In this document: positions 1-7,647 of the stretch, piece after piece
Layout of the letters: the number at the start of each line of letters is the position of its first letter
How positions within the stretch are numbered: position 1 is the stretch's first letter
DNA from: CAYJFG01 sp964369405
GTDB taxonomy: Bacteria > Bacillota > Clostridia > Oscillospirales > Acutalibacteraceae
Assembly (NCBI GenBank): GCA_964369405.1
Contig: CAYJGB010000014.1
Location: 1-50,444 of the forward strand
DNA: 50,444 nucleotides
Direction of reading: 5' to 3'
Position numbers and translations under genes: made by a program
The notes under the pieces: generated by a model
Told to the model about the DNA's origin: nothing
The model's database searches: none
The model's input: only the letters and a program-made list of their open reading frames with translations

Positions 1-1
1 T

Positions 2-130
2 TTTCAACATTTTTATTTTCTCCGTTCAAACAATCAGTTGTTTTGCTCATCTCTAATCGCAGCAGATATCAATGACAATAAAAGTTTAGAAATACTAGAC
101 TTGATAAAAATAGCAAAAACAATAGAATAA
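2..130 (+). CDS. 3' end of a dockerin-like coding frame (truncated by window edge)
   Basis: An open frame enters from the left edge and stops at TAA 128-130. Its last residues, beginning ADINDNKSLEILDLIK, fit the second half of a type I dockerin: Asp/Asn calcium-loop positions followed by a helix with the I/L-D-L-I-K pattern. The residues before it (about 20) do not look like a first dockerin repeat, so this may be a degraded or frameshifted remnant rather than the end of an intact gene. Its position next to sas6 suits an amylosome component. The start and most of the protein are outside the window. Confidence 0.4.
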   Translation, partial: FQHFYFLRSNNQLFCSSLIAADINDNKSLEILDLIKIAKTIE

Positions 131-210
131 AAAATAGTAACACAATTAGTAATATGGAATAAAATATTAATAAGACGTATTCAAAATTTACATAAAAGGA
201 GATGTTATTA

Positions 211-351
211 ATGTGTTGCAGTAAAGTAGCAAAAGGTGTTTTAGCATTTACCTTTGGTTTTGTGGTAGCGTCTTTTTTTCCAAACGGAGTTGCAGTAGTG
301 ATTATATCTATGATACTGATATTACTTGCACTAGCCTTATTAAAATGTTAG
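211..351 (+). CDS. Small hydrophobic membrane protein, 46 aa
   Basis: ATG at 211 follows a good ribosome binding site (AAAGGAGATG, 195-204). The product starts MCCSKVAKG, has two hydrophobic stretches (about residues 9-21 and 26-43) around a short FFPNG turn, and ends in LLKC, so it is probably a two-pass membrane miniprotein with Cys near both ends. It ends 16 bp before the SpoVM-like gene and shares its terminator, which suggests co-transcription. I do not recognise a named family. Similar small Cys-ended hydrophobic proteins occur in Clostridia, but no function can be assigned. Confidence 0.55.
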   Translation: MCCSKVAKGVLAFTFGFVVASFFPNGVAVVIISMILILLALALLKC

Positions 352-367
352 TAGGAGGGATTATTTT

Positions 368-457
368 ATGAAATTAGTAGTAATAGAAAGTCCAACATTA
401 TTAGGTTTTGTATTAAGGAAAATGTTTAGAATTAAAAAAGAAGATAAAAAGGACTAA
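368..457 (+). CDS. spoVM: SpoVM-like sporulation peptide, 29 aa
   Basis: A 29-residue peptide starting MKLVVIESPTLLGFVLRK, with ribosome binding site GGAGGG at 353-358. Bacillus SpoVM is a 26-residue amphipathic helix (MKFYTIKLPKFLGGIVRA...) that binds the convex outer forespore membrane and anchors the spore coat ATPase SpoIVA. Shared features are the MK start, a hydrophobic residue run, Pro at position 9, a hydrophobic/glycine middle, an Arg/Lys-Met-Phe/Leu stretch and a charged Lys/Asp tail. Pro9 is needed for SpoVM function in Bacillus. The other sporulation genes in this window support the call. The length is near the family norm, but short peptides are easy to over-match. Confidence 0.62.
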   Translation: MKLVVIESPTLLGFVLRKMFRIKKEDKKD

Positions 458-491
458 AAGTATAAAACAAGAATTACAAAATACTTATAAT

Positions 492-547
492 AATTGAACT
501 GATTTAATTTGATGCAAAACATCTAAATTATTCAGTTCAATTTTTTT
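492..547 (+). terminator. Rho-independent terminator after the SpoVM-like gene
   Basis: A long, slightly mismatched stem (AATTGAACTGA... paired with ...TTCAGTTCAATT) closes a loop around GCAAAAC and is followed by seven T. It lies 35 bp after the SpoVM-like stop codon. Confidence 0.75.
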
Positions 548-651
548 GTAAAAAGAAGTGGTTTATATGTGCAATATAAATAAATAAATCTTCAATAAAT
601 GAACATTCATACGAAATTGCACTTTTACATTATTAGAACAGTCTTAAAATA

Positions 652-681
652 TTGACAGATGTTTCTAAACTTTGTTATACT
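652..681 (+). promoter_or_regulatory. Sigma-A type promoter of sas6
   Basis: A perfect TTGACA (652-657) and TATACT (676-681) are separated by 18 bp, about 50 bp before the sas6 start. This is one of the strongest promoter matches in the window and fits an abundantly made amylosome component. Confidence 0.7.
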
Positions 682-733
682 TAACTAAAATAATATAAGA
701 AATTATGTTTTTTTAAAAGAAAGGATGAAAATA

Positions 734-2875
734 ATGGTAGTTAAAACAAGTAAGAAAGTTCTAAGTATTGTATTAGCAGTTGTTTTATTAACATCTGTAC
801 TAGTTATGTCAGGTGCAACTGGTTTATACAATGTAAATGCGGCGGCAGGAGATACAGTTTATCTGGAAGCTCCAAGTGGTTGGACTGCTCCAAATTGTTA
901 TATGTGGAAAGGTGCAAGTACAAGTAACGCAACATGGCCAGGAGTTGCTATGACTAATGTTGAAGGTAATATTTGGTCATATGAGCTAGATAGCGATTAC
1001 GAAAACATCATTTTTAACAATGGTAGTGTTCAAACTGACGATATGGCTTATCCAGGAGCTAATCAAATTTATAACCAAGAAACAAACACATGGTCTGAAT
1101 ATGCAGATGCAAATTCAGCATCAGTTACAGTTTCTCAAAATGACGGTGCAAGTTTTACAGATACATTATCTGTTGAACTAACATTAAAAAATGCAACAAC
1201 AGGTACATACTCAATCGATGGTAGCGCTGCTACTTCTTTCACAGGAACTGAAACTGTTATAATGGGTCAAGGCTTAAAAGGTGGTTTAACAACTACTTTA
1301 ACAGTAACAGCTCAAGGAGAAGACAGCTACTCAAAAACTTACACATACAAAAAATCATTTAAAGCTCCATCAAGTGGTACTTCTGGAGATGATGGTCATA
1401 CAACAGAAGCTTTAGATGGAAAATATGCAACTAACCCTAATAATCAATATGGTGGTAAAGATGTTACTATCACAAGTGCTAGTGACTGGACAAACTCAAT
1501 GATTATTGCTCAAGGTGCTGCTAATGACGATGCTAACGTATTTAAAGGACCTCACGAATATCCTGTATATGACACATATTCACTATATGCAGCATGGGAT
1601 AACGACAATGTGTATATCGGCTGGCAATATGTAAACGTTAGAGATATTACTGCATCTGACCAAGGTGGAGCAGGAACTAACGAAGCTAAACCTTACAATG
1701 CAGATATGCCTCAATTGATAGCTTTAGACTTAGGACGTGGCACAGGTGCTGACGGTACTATGGACGTTGCTGGCGAATATGTATGGGACAAAACAGTAGG
1801 ATATACAACTAATGTTGATGCTTTAATGGCTTTTTCAACTAAACCAGGTACTGGTACACCAGGTTTCTTTGAAGCAAACGAAGATGGTAAATTCTCTTAC
1901 GATGAAAACTTTACAGGATTTACAGCTGGTGGCATTTCATACGAATACGAAAACGACTTCTTTGGTTCTTCAATGTATGGTATTAATGCAAATGGTTACA
2001 CAGGTTTAACAACTGACCAATATTTTGATGAAGGTTCAGATTGGGTTGACTTTACAACTTTAGGACATAAAGAATCTTTAGACACACTTTACACAATGTC
2101 TATTCCACTAGATACATTAGGAATTACTAAAGCTGATTTAGAAAGCGATGGTATTGGTGTAATGCACATTGCAATTTATGGTTCAAGTGCTGTAAATACA
2201 ATTCCTATGGACCCATCTTGCTTAGACGTTGCTACAGATTCTTATTCTGCTGACCCATCTTCAACTGCAGAAAAAGAAGATTTAGATATAATTACAGTTC
2301 CACTAGCAAGAGTAGGTGCTCCTTTATCAACAGGTGGTACAGTAGAGCCTAAAGAATTATCAGCAAACTTTGGAGCAGATGTATCTTCTCCACAACAAAC
2401 AGGAACAGCTATAACATTAAGTGCAGATGGTTATAACGGAACAGCTCCTTACTCATATGCATTCTCAGTAAACAACACTCCAATTGCTTCAAACGGAAAT
2501 ACAGCAACATGGACACCTACATCAGCTGGCGATTACACAATCAAATGTGTAGTTACAGATGCAGCAGGAACAAGTGTTACAGAAACAAAAACATTTACAG
2601 TTGGTAGTGGTGGTACAGTAACTCCAACAGACCCAACAGACCCTCCAACAACTACAGACCCTACAACACCAGAAGAATATGTATTAGGTGACGTAACAGG
2701 AGATTCAAGAATAACTCTAGACGATGCTCTAATAATGCAAGCAAGTATAGTTAAAATTACAACACTTACTGCAACACAAGAATTAGCAGCAGACGTAGAT
2801 AAAAATGGTTCTATTACAATAGCAGACGTATTAAAAGTTCAACAATACTTAGCTAAAATAATTACAACATTATAA
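734..2875 (+). CDS. sas6: Sas6-like starch-binding dockerin protein (CBM26-Ig-CBM74-Ig-dockerin)
   Basis: A secreted, non-catalytic starch adhesin of the amylosome. From the start: signal peptide (about 1-37); CBM26 (about 40-123, Trp/Tyr-rich with YMWKG and TWPGVAM); an Ig-like domain (about 130-210); a long central domain of about 320 residues with DWTNSMIIAQG and VYIGWQYVNVRD, which I read as CBM74; a second Ig-like domain (about 550-635); a Pro/Thr linker; and a C-terminal type I dockerin with loops GDVTGDSRITLDDAL and ADVDKNGSITIADVL. That is the order of R. bromii Sas6, which binds single- and double-helical starch. The upstream in-frame ATG at 725 sits directly on the AAGG, so ATG 734 is the better start. 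A strong promoter precedes it and a terminator follows. Confidence 0.88.
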   Translation: MVVKTSKKVLSIVLAVVLLTSVLVMSGATGLYNVNAAAGDTVYLEAPSGWTAPNCYMWKGASTSNATWPGVAMTNVEGNIWSYELDSDYENIIFNNGSVQTDDMAYPGANQIYNQETNTWSEYADANSASVTVSQNDGASFTDTLSVELTLKNATTGTYSIDGSAATSFTGTETVIMGQGLKGGLTTTLTVTAQGEDSYSKTYTYKKSFKAPSSGTSGDDGHTTEALDGKYATNPNNQYGGKDVTITSASDWTNSMIIAQGAANDDANVFKGPHEYPVYDTYSLYAAWDNDNVYIGWQYVNVRDITASDQGGAGTNEAKPYNADMPQLIALDLGRGTGADGTMDVAGEYVWDKTVGYTTNVDALMAFSTKPGTGTPGFFEANEDGKFSYDENFTGFTAGGISYEYENDFFGSSMYGINANGYTGLTTDQYFDEGSDWVDFTTLGHKESLDTLYTMSIPLDTLGITKADLESDGIGVMHIAIYGSSAVNTIPMDPSCLDVATDSYSADPSSTAEKEDLDIITVPLARVGAPLSTGGTVEPKELSANFGADVSSPQQTGTAITLSADGYNGTAPYSYAFSVNNTPIASNGNTATWTPTSAGDYTIKCVVTDAAGTSVTETKTFTVGSGGTVTPTDPTDPPTTTDPTTPEEYVLGDVTGDSRITLDDALIMQASIVKITTLTATQELAADVDKNGSITIADVLKVQQYLAKIITTL

Positions 2876-2908
2876 TTTAAAACTATAATCAGATAATGAT
2901 TAAATTAA

Positions 2909-2942
2909 GGTCGCACAGCATAAGTTGTGCGACCATTTTTTT
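2909..2942 (+). terminator. Rho-independent terminator of sas6
   Basis: GGTCGCACA pairs with TGTGCGACC, and a run of seven T follows. It starts 34 bp after the sas6 stop. Confidence 0.85.
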
Positions 2943-2990
2943 AGGTTATTGGGTATTGATTTTTACGTTGTAGTTTAAAATTTATTAGAA

Positions 2991-3012
2991 TTTGTAGGGG
3001 AGCATTCCATAT
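2991..3012 (+). repeat. Truncated copy of the dispersed GGGGAGCAT hairpin repeat
   Basis: The 22 bases TTTGTAGGGGAGCATTCCAT plus AT are identical to 41881-41902. At the second site the palindrome is completed by GCTCCCC; here the right arm is lost. The surrounding gap (2943-3082) otherwise holds nothing recognisable. Confidence 0.6.
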
Positions 3013-3082
3013 ACTTCAGTTGATGTTAATACAACAATGCGTAACACAATAATAATTAACATTAAAATTCTGTGCAAAATAA

Positions 3083-3123
3083 TGGGGTTGTCACAAATGA
3101 TTTTAATCATTTACGACAGCCCC
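3083..3123 (-). terminator. Hairpin after oadA, probable terminator
   Basis: GGGGTTGTC...AAATGATT pairs with AATCATTT...GACAGCCCC, giving a stem of about 19 bp with three wobble or mismatch positions and a two-base loop. It lies 22 bp beyond the oadA stop. The T-rich tail on the minus strand is moderate (ATTATTTTG). Confidence 0.6.
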
Positions 3124-3145
3124 ATACAACTTTTATTATATACTC

Positions 3146-4546
3146 TTAAACTGGATGCACTTTGTTTTCTACATCTAAGTTCTTTGCATCTATTCCTGCT
3201 TGCTTGTTTTTACGCTTTTCAAAGAAGTCTACTGCTACTTTTGGGAACATTGCATATGATAATACATCTTCCTCTTGTTGTAAATAAGGTGCAATGTCAC
3301 TTCTTAATTTATCAAGCTCAGGTTTTAGTAGGTCTGCTGGTCTACAAGTTACAGGTTTTTCACTTCCGATAATTTTCTTTCTAAATTCTGGGTTTATTGG
3401 TAGTGGCGTAGAACCATATTTACCTGCAACCATATCTTTAAACTCGTTTGTACACATTTTATAACGTTCACCTGTTATTATGTTAAACACTGCTTGTGTA
3501 CCTACTATTTGTGATGTTGGCGTTACAAGTGGTGGATAGCCTGAGTCTTCACGAACTCGTGGAACTTCGTTTAAAACATCTGTTAGCTTATCTGCTTTAC
3601 CTGCTTGTTTTAACTGTGATAATAAGTTTGATAACATTCCACCAGGTACTTGATATATTAATGCGTTAGCATCTACTGCAAGCATTTTAGGGTCTAGTTG
3701 TCCACTGTCAATATATTTTTGACGAAGTGTCATAAAATAATCTCTAATCTCGTTTAGTAATACTAAATCAAGTCCTGTGTCATACTCAGTACCCTCTAAC
3801 GCTGCTACCATTGACTCTGTAGGTGCGTGTGATGTTCCAAGTGCTAGTGGTGACATAGCTGTATCAATTATATCTGCTCCTGCTTCTATACCTTTAAGCA
3901 GGCACATTGATGCTAAACCAGATGTATAGTGTGTGTGTAGTTGTATTGGTAAATCAACTTGTGCTTTAATTGCACCAACAAGTTTTCTTGTTTCGTATGG
4001 AGTAAGTAGTGCTGCCATATCTTTAATACATATTGAGTCTGCTCCTGCGTCTGCTATTCTCTTAGCATAATCAACGTAATACAATGTATTAAACACTGGA
4101 CCTGTTGTGTAAGATATTGCAACTTGTGCATGTGCACCTTCTCTGTTAGCAGCTTTAATTGATGTTTTTAAGTTTTTAATATCGTTTAAAGCATCGAATA
4201 TACGAATAACATCAATACCGTTTGCTATACTACGTTGTACAAAATATTCGACAGCATCATCAGCATAATGACGATATCCTAACATATTTTGTCCTCTAAA
4301 TAGCATTTGAAGTTTAGTATTAGGGCATTGCTCACGTAGTACACGTAGTCTATACCATGGGTCTTCGTCTAAAAATCTTATACAAGAGTCATAAGTAGCT
4401 CCTCCCCAACATTCTAAAGAGTGAAAACCAACTTTATCAAGTTTAGGTAAGATAGGTAGCATTTCATCAAGTGTCATTCTTGTAGCAATAAGTGATTGAT
4501 GAGCATCACGTAAAATAGTTTCTGTAACTAGAATTTTTTTAGCCAT
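3146..4546 (-). CDS. oadA: Oxaloacetate decarboxylase alpha / pyruvate carboxylase B-type carboxyltransferase
   Basis: A 466-residue carboxyltransferase of the OadA/PycB/transcarboxylase-5S family, which moves CO2 between pyruvate/oxaloacetate and carboxybiotin. It has the HMGL-like TIM barrel with the TILRDAHQSL metal and substrate motif (10-19), the transfer lysine in CIKDMA (K175) and the metal-binding HTH (204-206). It ends about where the barrel plus PYC-OADA domain ends, so the biotinyl domain of full-length OadA is missing. That domain is the separate gene just upstream in the operon (40-bp gap). The membrane beta and gamma subunits are at 23.1-24.7 kb. Whether the reaction runs as decarboxylase or transcarboxylase cannot be told from sequence. 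Confidence 0.88.
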   Translation of the reverse strand: MAKKILVTETILRDAHQSLIATRMTLDEMLPILPKLDKVGFHSLECWGGATYDSCIRFLDEDPWYRLRVLREQCPNTKLQMLFRGQNMLGYRHYADDAVEYFVQRSIANGIDVIRIFDALNDIKNLKTSIKAANREGAHAQVAISYTTGPVFNTLYYVDYAKRIADAGADSICIKDMAALLTPYETRKLVGAIKAQVDLPIQLHTHYTSGLASMCLLKGIEAGADIIDTAMSPLALGTSHAPTESMVAALEGTEYDTGLDLVLLNEIRDYFMTLRQKYIDSGQLDPKMLAVDANALIYQVPGGMLSNLLSQLKQAGKADKLTDVLNEVPRVREDSGYPPLVTPTSQIVGTQAVFNIITGERYKMCTNEFKDMVAGKYGSTPLPINPEFRKKIIGSEKPVTCRPADLLKPELDKLRSDIAPYLQQEEDVLSYAMFPKVAVDFFEKRKNKQAGIDAKNLDVENKVHPV

Positions 4547-4586
4547 AATCTATATATCATTCCTTTCGAGATTGTAAAGAACTTAA

Positions 4587-4958
4587 TTATTTTATTGTAA
4601 CAAGTAAAGTGCCTGCTTCTACGCTATCGCCTTTATTTACATTTACGCTTGTAACAGTACCAGCTTTTGGTGCCATAATTTCGTTTTCCATTTTCATAGC
4701 TTCTAAAACAGCTAAAACTTGACCCTCTTTAACAGCTTGTCCAGATGTAACATTTACAGATACTATTGTACCTGGCATTGGACTGTTAACAGGTTCGCCA
4801 TCTCCAGCAGGAGCAGCAGCCTTTGGAGCAGGTGCAGGAGCAGCAGCTACAGGAGCTTGTGTAACTTGTGCAGGAGCAGCTGAAGTAACAGCTCCGCCTA
4901 ATTCTTCAACTTGAACATCATAAGAAGTGCCGTTTACAGTTATTTTTAAGTTTTTCAT
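4587..4958 (-). CDS. Biotin carboxyl carrier protein of the decarboxylase
   Basis: A 123-residue biotinyl carrier. Residues 1-20 form a short N-terminal strand region (MKNLKITVNGTSYDV), residues 23-57 are a flexible Ala/Pro swinging linker, and residues 58-123 are the biotinyl/lipoyl fold with the biotinylation motif EAMKMEN (Lys89). This corresponds to MmdC/GcdC of sodium-pumping decarboxylases or the 1.3S subunit of transcarboxylase. It lies between the two carboxyltransferase genes, so one carrier could shuttle CO2 between both of them and the membrane pump. Confidence 0.9.
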   Translation of the reverse strand: MKNLKITVNGTSYDVQVEELGGAVTSAAPAQVTQAPVAAAPAPAPKAAAPAGDGEPVNSPMPGTIVSVNVTSGQAVKEGQVLAVLEAMKMENEIMAPKAGTVTSVNVNKGDSVEAGTLLVTIK

Positions 4959-5021
4959 ATTGAAATACGTCCTTTCAAAGCAATTATTGTAATTACAAAT
5001 TTATATTTTATTGTTTTAATG

Positions 5022-6347
5022 TTATATTGTATTATGTTTTTTAGGTAGATTAGTAACTCTTTTACCAGCTAACATATCTAATGCGTTAATTAATTTTGCT
5101 CTAGTGTCTTCAGGGTTAATTATATCTTCAACAAAACCATCAGCAGCAGCTTTAAAAGCACTACATTCAACACTTTTATATTCTTCTATAACAGCTGGTT
5201 GCTTATCAATAGCAACTTGCATTTTATCAGCCCACATAATAGTCGCACCAGTTATTGGAGCAAGTGGAGATATACAAGCATTAGCATAAGCCATAGTTAT
5301 ATCAGCATTACAAGAAGTACCGGCAACAGCAACATAAAAAGCACCATATGCATTACCAGTAATAACAGTAGTTTTTATTGTAGTAGCTTCTGCATAACTA
5401 CTTGCAACTGTTTTAGCTCCAATTATACTGTCAAAGCCTTCACTGTCAGCAAAAGTGATAACAGGAATAGCGAAAGCATCGCAGAAACGAACCATTTTAG
5501 ATATTTTTTTAGATGCTTTACAAGTTATTTTTTCGCCATTAGTAATTACAGTACCTACAACTAAGCCGTTAAGTCTAGCAAAACCTGTTGTAACTTCCTT
5601 AGCACAGTCGCTAGAAATTTCTAAAAAGCTGTTGTTATCAAAAACAGACTCTAAAACGTTAGTAGAAGATACATTTACACATTCTTGTGCTTCGTCAAAA
5701 GGAGTCATACTTAAATTATTAGCAGGCATATATTCAAGTAAGTTTTTAGCCTTTTCTATAGCATCTTTTGAGTTTTTAGCTACTATTTGAGCATACCCTT
5801 TTTGTATAGCTTCATCAATAGAAGAGCCTTCTCCGTTAGTTTCTAAAGCAAAGTTTGCATCTTTAGACATAATAACAAAGTCAGCACTAATAGCATTTAA
5901 AGCACCAGTACCTAAGCAGTTGCCTAAGATTACAGAAATTTGAGGAACTACACCAGACAAGTTAGAAATACTATTCATAATATTGCCATAACCTGCAAGC
6001 ATTTCGTTTCCTTGAGAAAGTTTAGCGCCCTTTGAGTCGTAAAAACCGATTACAGGAGTACCTGTTTTAACTGCAAGGTCATAAAGTTTTTTAAGTTTTG
6101 CAGCTTGTGCTTTACTCATAGCACCACCACAGATGTCGCTGTTTTGAGCAAAAGCAAATACTGGTAAGCCGTTAGCAGTACCGTATCCTGCAACTACTTC
6201 TGCAAATGTGTTATCTGACATAGCAAAAGAATCGATTTCTTGAAAAGCACCGTCATCAAAAAACAATTGTAAGTTTTTATATGCTAAAGTTTTTGAAATA
6301 GTATCAATAGCATTGCTAAGTTTGAGCTGTTTGTTTTCTATACTCAT
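5022..6347 (-). CDS. Acyl-CoA carboxyltransferase subunit (MmdA/12S-like), divergent
   Basis: A 441-residue protein with the two crotonase-like halves of the carboxyl transferase family (PF01039). The N-half has an oxyanion-type segment (SVILGNCLGTGALNA) and the C-half has TVITGNAYGAFYVAVAG. The tail LPKKHNTI echoes the RPPKKHGN ending of MmdA/PccB proteins. It is shorter than the usual 500-520 residues and its motifs are diverged, so the substrate (methylmalonyl-, propionyl-, glutaconyl-CoA or other) is open. It is first in a minus-strand operon with the biotin carrier and OadA, the same three parts as transcarboxylase (12S, 1.3S, 5S). It has its own promoter at 6394-6422. Confidence 0.75.
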   Translation of the reverse strand: MSIENKQLKLSNAIDTISKTLAYKNLQLFFDDGAFQEIDSFAMSDNTFAEVVAGYGTANGLPVFAFAQNSDICGGAMSKAQAAKLKKLYDLAVKTGTPVIGFYDSKGAKLSQGNEMLAGYGNIMNSISNLSGVVPQISVILGNCLGTGALNAISADFVIMSKDANFALETNGEGSSIDEAIQKGYAQIVAKNSKDAIEKAKNLLEYMPANNLSMTPFDEAQECVNVSSTNVLESVFDNNSFLEISSDCAKEVTTGFARLNGLVVGTVITNGEKITCKASKKISKMVRFCDAFAIPVITFADSEGFDSIIGAKTVASSYAEATTIKTTVITGNAYGAFYVAVAGTSCNADITMAYANACISPLAPITGATIMWADKMQVAIDKQPAVIEEYKSVECSAFKAAADGFVEDIINPEDTRAKLINALDMLAGKRVTNLPKKHNTI

Positions 6348-6393
6348 TAATATTCCTCCGTTTAAAAAATTCTGAATATTTTTATACTACTTA

Positions 6394-6422
6394 ATTATAA
6401 ATAAAAATTTAACAAAGTACAA
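6394..6422 (-). promoter_or_regulatory. Sigma-A type promoter of the carboxyltransferase operon
   Basis: On the minus strand, TTGTAC (6417-6422) and TATAAT (6394-6399) are spaced 17 bp. This separates the decarboxylase operon from the housekeeping run upstream. Confidence 0.55.
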
Positions 6423-6431
6423 GTAAAATAA

Positions 6432-6833
6432 TTAATCTGAACAATTTTTGCACTTTTTAAACAATACAGTAAGTTCAATTTGATATTTATGGTTATTTTG
6501 CACAAAATTAAATTTGTTCCAGATGTTGGAAAATTCATTTAACTGGGTACTTAGTGTTGTTATCTCTCTGTTTAGCGCATATGAGCCTGCACTTCTTATT
6601 AAATACTCAGAAATTTCTGTATCGTTTTGTGACGGATTATTATAATCTACACAGTCTGATATATCAAATGCAAGTATTTTTATCTCTTTGTCTTCTTCTT
6701 TTACTACTACATACCCTAACTCATTTTCTTTCTCTACAGCTTCTAATATCACTGCTGTTTTGCTATCAATGTTATGTTTATTTAATATATCTCGTATTTT
6801 AGTTATATCAAATATAGGTTTTACTGTTAACAT
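6432..6833 (-). CDS. Hypothetical protein, 133 aa
   Basis: Not recognised with confidence. The start has a good site (CAGGAGAAAAAGG before ATG). The N-half reads like alternating strands (TAVILEAVEKENELGYVVV, IKILAFDISD) and is followed by a helix-like segment, EYLIRSAGSYALNR. That layout loosely resembles the start of a GNAT acetyltransferase fold, but the acetyl-CoA loop cannot be identified and the protein is short. The C-terminus has a CxxC-like KKCKNCSD. It lies 18 bp after rluB and is probably co-transcribed with it. Confidence 0.6.
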   Translation of the reverse strand: MLTVKPIFDITKIRDILNKHNIDSKTAVILEAVEKENELGYVVVKEEDKEIKILAFDISDCVDYNNPSQNDTEISEYLIRSAGSYALNREITTLSTQLNEFSNIWNKFNFVQNNHKYQIELTVLFKKCKNCSD

Positions 6834-6851
6834 CCTTTTTCTCCTGTGTCT

Positions 6852-7604
6852 TTAATAGTCTTTTATAGTTGTGTTAGTATCTGCTGTAAGTCTCCTTACC
6901 TCGTCTGCACTAAGTTCTCTCCACATTCCTTGTTTTAACATTCCAAGTTTAACCTGTCCTATTGCTATACGTTTAAGTCTTGCAACTTCTATACCTAACT
7001 GTTCACACATTTTTCTTATTTGTCTGTTTCTGCCCTCTCGAAGGACTATTTCTAATACACATCTGTTTTCTTCTCTTTTCATTACGTGAACTTCACAAGG
7101 TGCTGTTTTTTGTCCGTCTATCTCCATACCTACACACATTGCAGTTACTTGTTCTTCTGTTATTTTTGGTCTTATTGTTACTCTGTATACTTTGTATACG
7201 TGCTTTGCAGGGTGCATTACTTTATGTGCAAACTCACCATCATTTGTCATAAGTAACATACCCTCTGATTCTCTGTCTAGTCTTCCTACAGGGTAGACTC
7301 TTGCTGGCACATTTTTTACTAGTTGAGCTACGCACTTTCTACCTAGTTCGTCGCTCATAGTGCTTACATATCCTCTAGGTTTATGAAGCATTATGTAATA
7401 GTTTTTACCTTTTGTTCTAAGCGAAATTTTCCTACCTTGTACTAACACATGGTCATTATATGGGTCTACTTTATCGCCAATTCTTGCAACTCGTCCATTA
7501 ACTTTTACACTACCACTAGCAATTAACTCTTCTGATTTTCTTCTTGAGGCTACGCCACATTCAGCCATCATTTTTTGTAAGCGTATTAATTCGATTTTTT
7601 TCAT
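6852..7604 (-). CDS. rluB: 23S rRNA pseudouridine synthase, RluB/RsuA family
   Basis: It isomerises a uridine in rRNA to pseudouridine. The 250-residue protein has an N-terminal S4 RNA-binding domain (about 8-60, RLQKMMAECGVASRRKSE) and the RsuA/RluB catalytic domain with GRLDRESEG, whose Asp110 is the expected nucleophile, plus REGRNRQIRKMCE near the C-terminus. The length is normal for RluB. It follows the D,D-carboxypeptidase gene by 43 bp on the minus strand, an order common in Firmicutes (dacF/dacB near ypuL/rluB). Confidence 0.92.
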   Translation of the reverse strand: MKKIELIRLQKMMAECGVASRRKSEELIASGSVKVNGRVARIGDKVDPYNDHVLVQGRKISLRTKGKNYYIMLHKPRGYVSTMSDELGRKCVAQLVKNVPARVYPVGRLDRESEGMLLMTNDGEFAHKVMHPAKHVYKVYRVTIRPKITEEQVTAMCVGMEIDGQKTAPCEVHVMKREENRCVLEIVLREGRNRQIRKMCEQLGIEVARLKRIAIGQVKLGMLKQGMWRELSADEVRRLTADTNTTIKDY

Positions 7605-7647
7605 TTTTTCACCGTAAATCCTTTAAACTTCTTTTTGTTTTTATTGT

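Noticed and set aside
5199..5564. Long plus-strand frames inside the carboxyltransferase and other minus-strand genes
   Set aside because: They overlap clear family proteins on the other strand and lack ribosome binding sites and recognisable domains.
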